Of a stretch of DNA of 64,000 nt, positions 18,862 through 26,442 are shown piece after piece. Source of the DNA: Perlabentimonas sp034003245. Its GTDB lineage: Bacteria > Bacteroidota > Bacteroidia > Bacteroidales > Tenuifilaceae. Below the pieces are notes generated by a model, which saw only the letters and a list, made by a program, of their open reading frames with translations, searched no databases and was not told where the DNA came from. A program made the translations under genes and the position numbers. Position 1 is the first letter of the stretch, and the number at the start of each line of letters is the position of its first letter. The stretch spans positions 1 through 64,000 of the forward strand of contig JAVEYY010000018.1 in NCBI GenBank assembly GCA_034003245.1. Direction: 5' to 3'.

Positions 18862-18936
18862 AGAAACAACCAGTATGTGGCCAGAGAAGGAATAAATGCT
18901 GGCCACAAACTGGTGAACCTAATAATTTCATAACTG

Positions 18937-19230
18937 ATGAAAACTGTATTCATAGTATTTAACCAAGCATTAACGGAGCGAATCGACACGATTCTCGATA
19001 AGCATTTTATCCGTGGATTTACACGATGGGTCGACGTGCAAGGTCGCGGCACCCAAACCGGAGAACCTCATATGGGAACCCATACATGGCCTGCCATGAA
19101 TTCCTCAGTACTAACAGTGGTTGAAGAATCAAAAGTTGAGCCCCTTCTCTCCTCGCTGAAAAAGTTAAACGAGATGTCAGAATTGCAAGGTCTTAGGGCG
19201 TTTGTTTGGTCAGCCGAAGTTGGAATTTAG
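18937..19230 (+). CDS. PG0541-family transporter-associated protein
   Basis: This small 97-residue cytoplasmic protein has no signal peptide or membrane segment. Its sequence (MKTVFIVFNQAL at the start, IRGFTRWVDVQGRG, THTWPAMNSSVLTVVEE) fits the Bacteroidota family named after Porphyromonas PG0541, routinely found behind RND pump genes. The fold resembles PII-like signalling proteins (beta-alpha-beta with a T-loop-like middle), suggesting an allosteric or ligand-sensing role on the pump. That role is inference. It lies 75 bp after the RND gene and ends before a strong terminator, closing the operon. Confidence 0.75.
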   Translation: MKTVFIVFNQALTERIDTILDKHFIRGFTRWVDVQGRGTQTGEPHMGTHTWPAMNSSVLTVVEESKVEPLLSSLKKLNEMSELQGLRAFVWSAEVGI

Positions 19231-19282
19231 GAATGATAGATTTAATCCGCTAAAAGGATTTAAGGCTTAAAAACGTCAAAGG

Positions 19283-19317
19283 AAGGGTCTCCTCTAATAG
19301 TTAGGTGGAGACCCTTT
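19283..19317 (+). terminator. Terminator closing the efflux operon
   Basis: AAGGGTCTCC pairs perfectly with GGAGACCCTT (10 bp) around a 14-base loop, followed by TTCTG. It lies 53 bp after the PG0541-family stop codon and separates the operon from the receiver-domain gene. Confidence 0.75.
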
Positions 19318-19417
19318 CTGCATCTAAATCAAACACCTTTTTCAAAAAACTGAAATCAACAAACCAAAAATTAAACAAAAACCTATATTTTTACAACCTA
19401 CAATTGAAATTTTTGAG

Positions 19418-19786
19418 ATGATTGCAAAAAGCATTCTTTTGGTTGAAGATGTATACTACAATCAGGTACTGGTTGAATCACTACTGGTGGACTGGGGCTA
19501 TGCTGTTGAAATAGTAAAGAACGGAGCCGAAGCACTGGATCGGATGAAAGAAAAATCCTACGATTTAATTGTACTCGACATCATGATGCCCATAATGGAC
19601 GGATTTACCTTTCTTGATGAGAAAAAGAAAGTGGCCGATAAAACTCCGGTGATTATCCTAACTGCCCGAAACGAAATGAAAAGCATTCAAAAAGCGCTTG
19701 AACTAGGAGCCAACGATTACGTAGCCAAACCATTCAACTCCTTCGACTTGCGCAACAAGGTTGCGTTATTGTTAGCAAAGAAATAG
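19418..19786 (+). CDS. Single-domain response regulator (CheY-like receiver)
   Basis: The 122-residue protein is a receiver domain alone, with no output domain. The key residues are present: the acidic pair E10-D11, phospho-acceptor D54 in LIVLDIMMP, T82, and K104 in DYVAKPF. It would receive phosphate from a histidine kinase and act through protein contact, as CheY or Spo0F does. No kinase gene is next to it; the hybrid kinase at 53.7-56.0 kb is remote. It has its own transcription unit between the efflux-operon terminator and the convergent beta-lactamase gene. Confidence 0.93.
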   Translation: MIAKSILLVEDVYYNQVLVESLLVDWGYAVEIVKNGAEALDRMKEKSYDLIVLDIMMPIMDGFTFLDEKKKVADKTPVIILTARNEMKSIQKALELGANDYVAKPFNSFDLRNKVALLLAKK

Positions 19787-19837
19787 ATTGGGAATTTGTA
19801 TTTGCTAAACTAAACTCCCCACTCCAGCAAGTTGTAC

Positions 19838-20593
19838 CTATTCCAACTTCATTACATGCGATTCGACTAGTTTAACGGTATGTTTAAGTAAACTGGAATC
19901 GCCAATGGCACCGTGACCCGGAATTACCACCTCTGCCTCGGGGAACGCATCAATAACCTTCAGGACCGTCTGCCTCCAAGAACCTAAAACTGCATCGGCC
20001 AAGTTGCCCAGGTTACTTGAATGAATACTCTTGATTAGGCATCCTCCAAATAGCACTTTTTGGGCAGGAAACCAAACCACAATATTATCGATAGTATGAC
20101 CACCCCCAAAGTACTGACAGACTACATCCTCGCCATTAAAACTAAATTTTAAATAATTATCAAAAGGCAGGCTTGGAACTGGCAATCCATGCTTAATACA
20201 TAAATCTATCGTTAACCTGTTCGCTACCGATTCAATTCCAAGTTTTTTTAAATACTCCAACCCACCAATACAATCATCGTGGAAATGACCAGCAATAAAC
20301 TTGGTTACCTTAACTCCCATTTTACTTAATAGATACTCGCATAGAACACGAGTTTGCTCTTTGTCCATTGGGGTATCAACCATTAAGGCTTCGCCTTTTT
20401 TGATAAAAATCAACCCATTTGACGAAAACCGGCCATATATCGTATCGGCATGATAGGTTACATGAGTAAAAACAGAATCCTTAATTTGTTGAAGGAAAAT
20501 ATCATCGTTAATTTTTATTGTAGCCATTGGCTGTCCTTTACCAATGATACTCATTGTTAACAAAAGGGTAGCAAAAAGAAAAAACCGTTTCAT
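19838..20593 (-). CDS. Subclass B1 metallo-beta-lactamase
   Basis: This is a zinc enzyme predicted to hydrolyse beta-lactams in the periplasm. The 251-residue protein begins with a signal peptide (about 1-20). All six B1 zinc ligands are visible: H103, H105 and D107 in GHFHDDCIGG, H166 in GGGHTIDN, C185 in FGGCLIKS, and H227 in IPGHG. The Cys in the second site and the motif GNLADAV...W, followed by GDSSLLKHT, match true B1 beta-lactamases of the IMP/BlaB kind rather than general MBL-fold hydrolases. It is a single gene on an ordinary stretch of chromosome, so it looks like a resident enzyme. Substrate range is unknown. Confidence 0.85.
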   Translation of the reverse strand: MKRFFLFATLLLTMSIIGKGQPMATIKINDDIFLQQIKDSVFTHVTYHADTIYGRFSSNGLIFIKKGEALMVDTPMDKEQTRVLCEYLLSKMGVKVTKFIAGHFHDDCIGGLEYLKKLGIESVANRLTIDLCIKHGLPVPSLPFDNYLKFSFNGEDVVCQYFGGGHTIDNIVVWFPAQKVLFGGCLIKSIHSSNLGNLADAVLGSWRQTVLKVIDAFPEAEVVIPGHGAIGDSSLLKHTVKLVESHVMKLE

Positions 20594-20911
20594 AATTTTC
20601 AGTTTAGTGTAATTACCTTGAATGTGTCTACTTAAAAATAGTTGGCCAAAAAGTAAACCTTGAATTCGAGCAAATCGTATAGACTATTGATTTGACAAAT
20701 ATAGGGTTAAACAGTTTGAGTTGAATTATTTTTAAATATAATTAATTCAAGACCTACGAAAACAATTTGTTGTAAACTTCTATTTGAATAAGAATAAATC
20801 TGTTTTGCTTCAATTTCTGTAGTGTTTATCAAAGAACTAGGATTATGTTAAAGATATTATACTATATTTGCTAATGGATTAGCAAACCCAAACACACAAC
20901 ACCGTATAGGT
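20594..20911. other. 318-bp divergent intergenic region
   Basis: The gap lies between the divergent beta-lactamase and PD40-SPOR genes. It contains CAAATATA at 20696-20703, which is TATATTTG on the minus strand, a likely -7 box for the beta-lactamase gene. It also holds TATATTTG at 20863-20870 for the plus-strand gene, with a palindrome overlapping it. Nothing else was recognised. Confidence 0.5.
20863..20886 (+). promoter_or_regulatory. -7 box overlapped by a perfect palindrome
   Basis: TATATTTG (20863-20870) matches the -7 consensus. Its last four bases start a 9-bp perfect inverted repeat, TTTGCTAAT and ATTAGCAAA, separated by GG (20867-20886). The repeat covers the expected transcription start, so a repressor bound there would block initiation. 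A leader hairpin is the alternative. Confidence 0.5.
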
Positions 20912-23221
20912 ATGTACGCACGGTTATTAGCTGTTATTCTACTTTTTACAAATCTTGGCCTTACTGCTCAGAACTGGAATTTGATATACTCCAAGGAGAT
21001 TGAAGCCGAAGATTTCCTGTTTGTTCGGCAATACGACAAAGCAGCCCAAAAATACAAAGAGGCGCTTAAACTTCACCCTCAGAGCGGTAACCTACTATTC
21101 AAAGTAGGTAGCACGCTAATGCTAACGGCTAACGGCAAGTCCGAAGCGCAAGAATACCTCGAAAAAGCCGCCGAGAAAGTATCTGCCACATACGATCCCC
21201 GAGCAATTAGGGAAGAGGGGGCTCCTCCTCAGGCATTACTGCTATTAGGCAAAGTTTACCAAGCGAATAGCCAGTTCGATAAGGCAATTACAACGTACAA
21301 CAAGTATAAGACATTTCTGAAAACCGATGATCCGATGATAAAGTTTGCCGATAGGCAAATTGAGGCCAGCCGGATTGCCCCTCAACTTATGGCCGACGCC
21401 CAGGGTTTTAAAGCCACAAATTTGGGCAATGTGATAAACAACAAGAATGCGAACTTCAACCCCGTAATCTCGGGCGATGGTAAAACCCTTGCATATACAA
21501 CCCTAACCAACAACGGATACGAGATCTACGTTTCGCGAAAAAAAGGTGATACATGGGAACGACCAAAAAAAATTACCGATGACATCCGTGGGGGATTTCT
21601 TAAAACCACAGCATTATCGTACGATGGGACATGGATGTACCTGGTTGATGACATGTCAGCAACTACGAGTATTTACGACACCTTTTTCGACGAGGGCTAC
21701 TGGGTTAGGGCAAAAAAACTGAAAAAACCCATCACCACTAAGTTCAACGAAACCCATGCTGCGGTATCGCCCGATGGAAATACTCTTTACTTTACCAGCG
21801 ATCGACCTGGTGGATTAGGAGGACTCGACATCTACAAATCGACCCAGGACAGTAAGGGACGCTGGGGAAATCCCGAAAATCTGGGATCGAGGATTAACAC
21901 AGAGTTTAACGAGAATACACCGTTTGTCACCCCCGATGGGACATACCTCTTTTTCAGCTCCGAGGGGCACAACAGCATGGGCGGTTACGATATTTTCTAT
22001 ATCGAGTTAGCCGGTTCGGGCAAACCAGTAAATCTGGGCTATCCAATTAATACTGGCGACGACAACCTTTTCTTCCTACCCGAAAACCTGAACCGTGGAT
22101 TTATGGCTATGTCAGGTCCCGAGAGCATAGGTCCGCAGGATATTTATCAGGTAGATATTATTCCACTTGTAAACCTTGTCGGAAACCTTACCTCGTCCGA
22201 CAATCAAAGTTTACCCGGCATGGGCGAAGCAAAGGTTGCGTTCTACAGTACCCAATCCATTGAACCCATAGCCCAGCTTAACACCAGTTTAGCAGCTAAC
22301 TCTTTCAACAAAAAATTACTACCTGGCGATTACCGAATTGAGGTATCTGCTGACGGTTTTGAAAATTTTGCCTCGCAGGTTTCGATTAGTGGGAATAGTC
22401 GTGAACAAGATTTTAGAATCGAGCTGATTCCTTTGCCAAAGCAGCCAGAACCAATGCTTGCAACAGTTGAAGAGATAAAGCCACAAGAACAACCTGTAGT
22501 AGAAACCTCCAAAGTGGAAGAGGTTAAAATGGAATTGCCAGCGCAAAATCGCGATGTAACAATTCCACAAGAGGTCAAAACCGAAGAAAAACACAAACCT
22601 GAACCACAGCCTGCTAAACCAACCGAGAAACCCAAAACCGAAGAGGTTAAACCTGCTCCTGCCCCAAAACAGAAAATCGAACCTAAACCCGAATCTAAAC
22701 CACAGCCAAAAACGCCCAAACGTGCGCCCACTCGCTCAACACTTGTTGCTGAAACCCCCACCGAGGGTAGTTTTACAGTGCAAATAATGGCCTTGCTAGT
22801 TCCTGTTAAGGAAGAGAGATTCTCCAATATTACCGGACTCTCGATTGTACAAGGCGATGATGGATACTACCGCTACTTTGTGGGATCGGCCGAGACCCGC
22901 AGCGAGGCTGCTGAGATACAGCGTCAACTTAAAGCCATGGGATATAAGGATGCTTTTATCCGAAGACTTCAAGCATCGACGAGGAAAGTTGAAACTGACC
23001 ATAAAAAAACCGAGGGGGAATATACTATTCAAGTTTTTGCATTAAAAAATCCGGTTGATACAAATCGCTTTAGCAACCTCCCCGACCTCTCTTTTGTTGA
23101 GGGCGACGACTCATTCTACCGCTATTTTACCGGCAATTACCAAACCTATGAGCAGGCTCACAGCGATCTACAACGCGTTGTGCAGCTTGGTTACAAGGGC
23201 GCATTTATTCGAAAACGCTAA
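20912..23221 (+). CDS. TPR-PD40 envelope protein with two C-terminal SPOR domains
   Basis: The 769-residue protein starts with a signal peptide (about 1-19). TPR-like helices follow at 25-150, then PD40/WD40-like beta-propeller repeats at about 165-420 (FNPVISGDGKTLAYTT, AVSPDGNTLYFTSDRPGG, PFVTPDGTYLFFSS). Next come a carboxypeptidase-regulatory-like beta domain at about 425-510 and a Pro/Lys/Glu-rich linker at about 515-610. The end is two SPOR-like domains at 619-686 and 702-769, each with GDD.(Y/F)YRYF. SPOR domains bind denuded peptidoglycan. The N-terminal two-thirds resembles the proteins at 41.2-43.5 and 43.7-45.0 kb. Type IX secretion PorE has TPR and PD40 but ends in OmpA, so this is a relative at most. 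Confidence 0.85.
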   Translation: MYARLLAVILLFTNLGLTAQNWNLIYSKEIEAEDFLFVRQYDKAAQKYKEALKLHPQSGNLLFKVGSTLMLTANGKSEAQEYLEKAAEKVSATYDPRAIREEGAPPQALLLLGKVYQANSQFDKAITTYNKYKTFLKTDDPMIKFADRQIEASRIAPQLMADAQGFKATNLGNVINNKNANFNPVISGDGKTLAYTTLTNNGYEIYVSRKKGDTWERPKKITDDIRGGFLKTTALSYDGTWMYLVDDMSATTSIYDTFFDEGYWVRAKKLKKPITTKFNETHAAVSPDGNTLYFTSDRPGGLGGLDIYKSTQDSKGRWGNPENLGSRINTEFNENTPFVTPDGTYLFFSSEGHNSMGGYDIFYIELAGSGKPVNLGYPINTGDDNLFFLPENLNRGFMAMSGPESIGPQDIYQVDIIPLVNLVGNLTSSDNQSLPGMGEAKVAFYSTQSIEPIAQLNTSLAANSFNKKLLPGDYRIEVSADGFENFASQVSISGNSREQDFRIELIPLPKQPEPMLATVEEIKPQEQPVVETSKVEEVKMELPAQNRDVTIPQEVKTEEKHKPEPQPAKPTEKPKTEEVKPAPAPKQKIEPKPESKPQPKTPKRAPTRSTLVAETPTEGSFTVQIMALLVPVKEERFSNITGLSIVQGDDGYYRYFVGSAETRSEAAEIQRQLKAMGYKDAFIRRLQASTRKVETDHKKTEGEYTIQVFALKNPVDTNRFSNLPDLSFVEGDDSFYRYFTGNYQTYEQAHSDLQRVVQLGYKGAFIRKR

Positions 23222-23260
23222 TTGCCCATCATTTTATTATCTCAAAATAATCAGATCCAG

Positions 23261-24124
23261 ATGAAAAACTTTGCTAGACAATATATGCGCACTGCGCTGC
23301 TTTTGGCATTTACTATCGTTACCTCAACAGCATGGTCACAGTCGCTTCTTTACAAAGTATCTGGCAGTGCAATGAATAATCAGGTGTATATTTACGGCAC
23401 CATTCATGCTCTACCAAAGGCAGACTTTTTTATTGATGAAAGAGTAACCGAAAAACTTGACAAAGCCCAGAAAGTGGTACTCGAGATTGATATGTCGAGC
23501 CCAACCATGGTGATGGAGGTTCAAACTGCCATGATAATGCAAAACAACAGCATCGACAAGTTGCTTAGCAGCGAGGACTACAGCAAAATCAGGCAGTTTT
23601 TTGCCGATTCGCTTCAGCTACCCATCGATATGCTTAAGCAGATTAAGCCGCTAATGCTATCGTCGTTTATGTTGCCCAAGCTAATTGGCCAGGAATCGGC
23701 ATCGTACGAGACATACTTTTTACAAAAGGCAATGGAGCAAGGCAAACCGATTGGTGGTCTCGAAACCGTAGCCGAGCAAATTGGTTACATGGACAAAATT
23801 CCGCTCGATCAGCAGGCTACAATGCTAATGGAGAGTATCAACGATTTTAACGAATCGCGTGCCGAATTCAGAACACTGGTTGAAACATACAAATCTCGCG
23901 ATGTGGAGAAGGTTTACGCTAAGATGATGGAAACATCCGAAGAGTATAAAGATTTTGGCGAATACCTTATCGACGCCCGAAACAAGAATTGGATTCCCAA
24001 AATTGTTGAACTGGCCAACCAGCAGATTACATTTATTGCGGTTGGGTGCGGCCACCTAGGAGGCGAAAAAGGAGTTTTAAACCTGCTCCGAGAGCAGGGC
24101 TTCACGGTTGAGATGCTTAAATAG
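23261..24124 (+). CDS. TraB/GumN-family protein
   Basis: The 287-residue protein begins at the ATG at 23261; the frame extends upstream only by TTG. It has a signal peptide (about 1-27, ending AWSQ). GTIHAL near residue 45 and GGLETVAEQI near 170, together with a late GCGHLGG, are the characteristic blocks of the TraB/GumN (PF01963) family. That family has a fold related to erythromycin esterase-like/ChaN proteins and includes putative proteases or hydrolases. The biochemical activity of bacterial members is poorly known. It follows the SPOR protein by 39 bp and may be co-transcribed. Confidence 0.85.
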   Translation: MKNFARQYMRTALLLAFTIVTSTAWSQSLLYKVSGSAMNNQVYIYGTIHALPKADFFIDERVTEKLDKAQKVVLEIDMSSPTMVMEVQTAMIMQNNSIDKLLSSEDYSKIRQFFADSLQLPIDMLKQIKPLMLSSFMLPKLIGQESASYETYFLQKAMEQGKPIGGLETVAEQIGYMDKIPLDQQATMLMESINDFNESRAEFRTLVETYKSRDVEKVYAKMMETSEEYKDFGEYLIDARNKNWIPKIVELANQQITFIAVGCGHLGGEKGVLNLLREQGFTVEMLK

Positions 24125-24159
24125 TAAAGTATTCGTTCCCAGGCCATATGATTTTTAGA

Positions 24160-24189
24160 TTTGATAACTCCAAAAGGCTTTGTATTTTT
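24160..24189 (+). promoter_or_regulatory. dapB promoter
   Basis: TTTG at 24160-24163 and TATTTTTG at 24182-24189 are 18 bp apart, matching the Bacteroidota promoter. The -7 box ends 20 bp before the chosen dapB ATG. Confidence 0.5.
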
Positions 24190-24209
24190 GCCCTGTTAAA
24201 TTTAACCCG

Positions 24210-24926
24210 ATGAAAATTGCACTAATTGGCTATGGCAAGATGGGCCACGAGATCGAAGCCATTGCCCTGGAGCGTGGTCACACTATCGATCTTATTATTG
24301 ATCACAACAACAGGCACGAGCTAACAGCTCATAACCTCGATAAGGTTGATGTTGCCATTGAGTTTACATCGCCCGAGACAGCCTTTGAAAATGTGAAGAC
24401 ATGCCTTTTAGCCAATAAACCCGTGGTTTGCGGTACAACAGGCTGGCTATCCAAACTAGATGAGGCAAAAACCATTGCCGAGAGTGGCAACGGAGCTCTT
24501 TTCTGGGCCTCGAACTTCAGCATTGGGGTAAACCTATTTTTCAGGCTTAACCGCGTAATGGCCAAGTATATCAACATGGTAAAGGGGTACAGTGTTGCCA
24601 TCGAGGAAATTCATCATACTCAGAAAAAGGATGCACCCAGCGGAACCGCCATTACCCTTTCCGAGATTATATCGGCAGAAATAGATTCGCTAGCAGGTTG
24701 GACACTAGCACCAGAAGTATCCGAAAATAAAATCGAAATATCAGCCATTAGAGAAGGCAATGTGCCCGGAACCCACACGGTAACGCTAAACTCCGAACAA
24801 GACGAAATAGTGCTTACCCATAAAGCCAAAAGCCGAAGAGGATTTGCCCTTGGGGCAGTGCTTGCAGCTGAGTTTTCTGCTGGGAAAAAAGGTTTTTTAA
24901 CAATGGATAGCTTATTACAGATATAA
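24210..24926 (+). CDS. dapB: 4-hydroxy-tetrahydrodipicolinate reductase
   Basis: DapB reduces 4-hydroxy-tetrahydrodipicolinate with NAD(P)H in the diaminopimelate/lysine pathway, feeding peptidoglycan and protein synthesis. From the ATG at 24210 it has 238 residues, slightly short but usual for this phylum. The N-terminal dinucleotide-binding loop is GYGKMG, and the catalytic/substrate motif EIHHTQKKDAPSGTA follows at about residue 133. VCGTTGW and WASNFSIGVN are also family hallmarks. The upstream frame extension has no Shine-Dalgarno and would cover the promoter, so the internal ATG is chosen. lepB follows 95 bp downstream. Confidence 0.95.
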   Translation: MKIALIGYGKMGHEIEAIALERGHTIDLIIDHNNRHELTAHNLDKVDVAIEFTSPETAFENVKTCLLANKPVVCGTTGWLSKLDEAKTIAESGNGALFWASNFSIGVNLFFRLNRVMAKYINMVKGYSVAIEEIHHTQKKDAPSGTAITLSEIISAEIDSLAGWTLAPEVSENKIEISAIREGNVPGTHTVTLNSEQDEIVLTHKAKSRRGFALGAVLAAEFSAGKKGFLTMDSLLQI

Positions 24927-25021
24927 TATTCCGATAAAAAGTAGTAAACTTACCCCACAAAAACATAACAACCAATCACACTATCCGTCAACCAAATTGA
25001 ATTAATCTACTAATCTAAATA

Positions 25022-26362
25022 ATGGAACAGATTAAAGCATTTCTAAAAAACAGATATTTTCTGTTAGCAGTTTCGTCAGCAATATTTATTCTATGGGTAA
25101 TATGGATCGGCAACTACTGGTTGCTATTTGGATTGCCCATCTTTTTCGATTACCACATCACCCGTAAGGTGAATTGGACACCCTGGAAAAAACGAGGCGT
25201 GAAGAAAAGAAGCGCCTTAGTAGAGTGGGTGGACGCGCTAATCTTTGCCGTGGTTGCCGCAACGCTCATTAGGATGTTCTTTATCGAGGCATACACCATC
25301 CCCACCTCCTCGATGGAAAAATCGTTGCTAATTGGCGATTATCTGTTTGTTAGCAAGGTAAGCTATGGCCCCAAGTTGCCCAATACGCCCATCTCATTCC
25401 CCTTTGCCCATCACACATTGCCTCTAACGAAGAACACCAAATCGTACGTTGAGTGGATAAAACGCCCATACAAGCGCCTGGCCGGACTTGGCGATATTAA
25501 GCGCGATGACGTGGTGGTTTTTAACTACCCAGAGGGCGATACGGTAATCGTTCAGTTTCAGTCGAATCGTAGCTACTACTCAGTGATAAGGGAGATTGGA
25601 CGCGAGCGAACTCTCCGCGAGTACGATATCGTTGTTCGCCCTGTTGATAAGCGCGAGAACTACATTAAGCGATGCGTAGCCATTCCTGGCGATACGCTTC
25701 AAGTGGTTAGAGGCCAACTTGTGGTAAATGGACAAAAGCAGAAGGATATTCCCGGAAGACAGTACACCCATATCATTCGCACAAACGGAACAGCAATTAA
25801 CACGAGGATACTTGACGACCTTAACATTGCCAAGGACGACCGTTTCTTTAACCCCGCTGGGGGGATTTACGAGATGCCACTTACCTCCGAGGCTTACGAG
25901 AGAATCCGACAGCTAAAGAATGTGCATTCCGTGCTTAAGTACGAGAATACCAACCCAACCATGATGACCAAAGCGATATTCCCTCACTCCCCCGAGTACT
26001 CGTGGACCGAGGATAACTTTGGCCCAATCTGGGTTCCCAAAAAGGGTGAGGCCATCGATATCAACACCAAAAATCTTCCTCTTTTCCATAGAATTATTGA
26101 AACCTACGAGGGAAACAAGCTACAGGTAAAGGACAGCGTAATTTACATTAACGATTTACCTGCCAGCACATACACCTTTAAAATGGATTACTACTTTATG
26201 ATGGGTGATAACCGCCACAACTCAGCCGATTCCCGTTTCTGGGGATTTGTGCCCGAGGATCATATTGTGGGTAAGGCATCGTTTATCTGGCTATCGTTGG
26301 ATAAAGACAAACGATTCCCCGCAAACATAAGGTGGAATAGAGCGTTTAAAGGAATTAGCTAA
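25022..26362 (+). CDS. lepB: Signal peptidase I
   Basis: This inner-membrane serine protease cleaves signal peptides from exported proteins. The 446-residue protein has two N-terminal membrane segments (about 12-45 and 68-87). The catalytic Ser is S97 in PTSSMEKSL. The general base is K216 in YIKRCVAIPGD, and the C-terminal box is MMGDNRHNSADSRFWG. It is much longer than E. coli LepB (324 residues) because of insertions between the Ser and Lys boxes and between K216 and the last box (roughly 180 residues); enlarged forms are normal in Bacteroidota. A strong hairpin lies after the gene. Confidence 0.94.
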   Translation: MEQIKAFLKNRYFLLAVSSAIFILWVIWIGNYWLLFGLPIFFDYHITRKVNWTPWKKRGVKKRSALVEWVDALIFAVVAATLIRMFFIEAYTIPTSSMEKSLLIGDYLFVSKVSYGPKLPNTPISFPFAHHTLPLTKNTKSYVEWIKRPYKRLAGLGDIKRDDVVVFNYPEGDTVIVQFQSNRSYYSVIREIGRERTLREYDIVVRPVDKRENYIKRCVAIPGDTLQVVRGQLVVNGQKQKDIPGRQYTHIIRTNGTAINTRILDDLNIAKDDRFFNPAGGIYEMPLTSEAYERIRQLKNVHSVLKYENTNPTMMTKAIFPHSPEYSWTEDNFGPIWVPKKGEAIDINTKNLPLFHRIIETYEGNKLQVKDSVIYINDLPASTYTFKMDYYFMMGDNRHNSADSRFWGFVPEDHIVGKASFIWLSLDKDKRFPANIRWNRAFKGIS

Positions 26363-26384
26363 TTTGTGACTTAATATCAGCGCA

Positions 26385-26428
26385 AAGGCGCTAAACCGCA
26401 ATTACAAATCTTTGCGGTTTAGCGCCTT
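26385..26428. terminator. Long bidirectional terminator between lepB and the SNF2 gene
   Basis: A 16-bp perfect stem, AAGGCGCTAAACCGCA with its exact complement, encloses a 12-base loop. It sits between convergent genes, with AAATTTT on the right side and A-rich sequence on the left. It is the most stable hairpin noticed in the window. Confidence 0.75.
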
Positions 26429-26442
26429 CAAATTTTGTGCAG

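Noticed and set aside
22330..22827. 165-codon open frame on the minus strand
   Set aside because: Antisense to the Pro/Lys/Glu-rich linker of the PD40-SPOR gene; its low-complexity Ser/Gly/Cys composition is an artefact of that linker.
20912..23221. Type IX secretion component PorE
   Set aside because: TPR and PD40 fit, but there is no OmpA domain and no other type IX secretion gene in the window; the C-terminus is SPOR instead.
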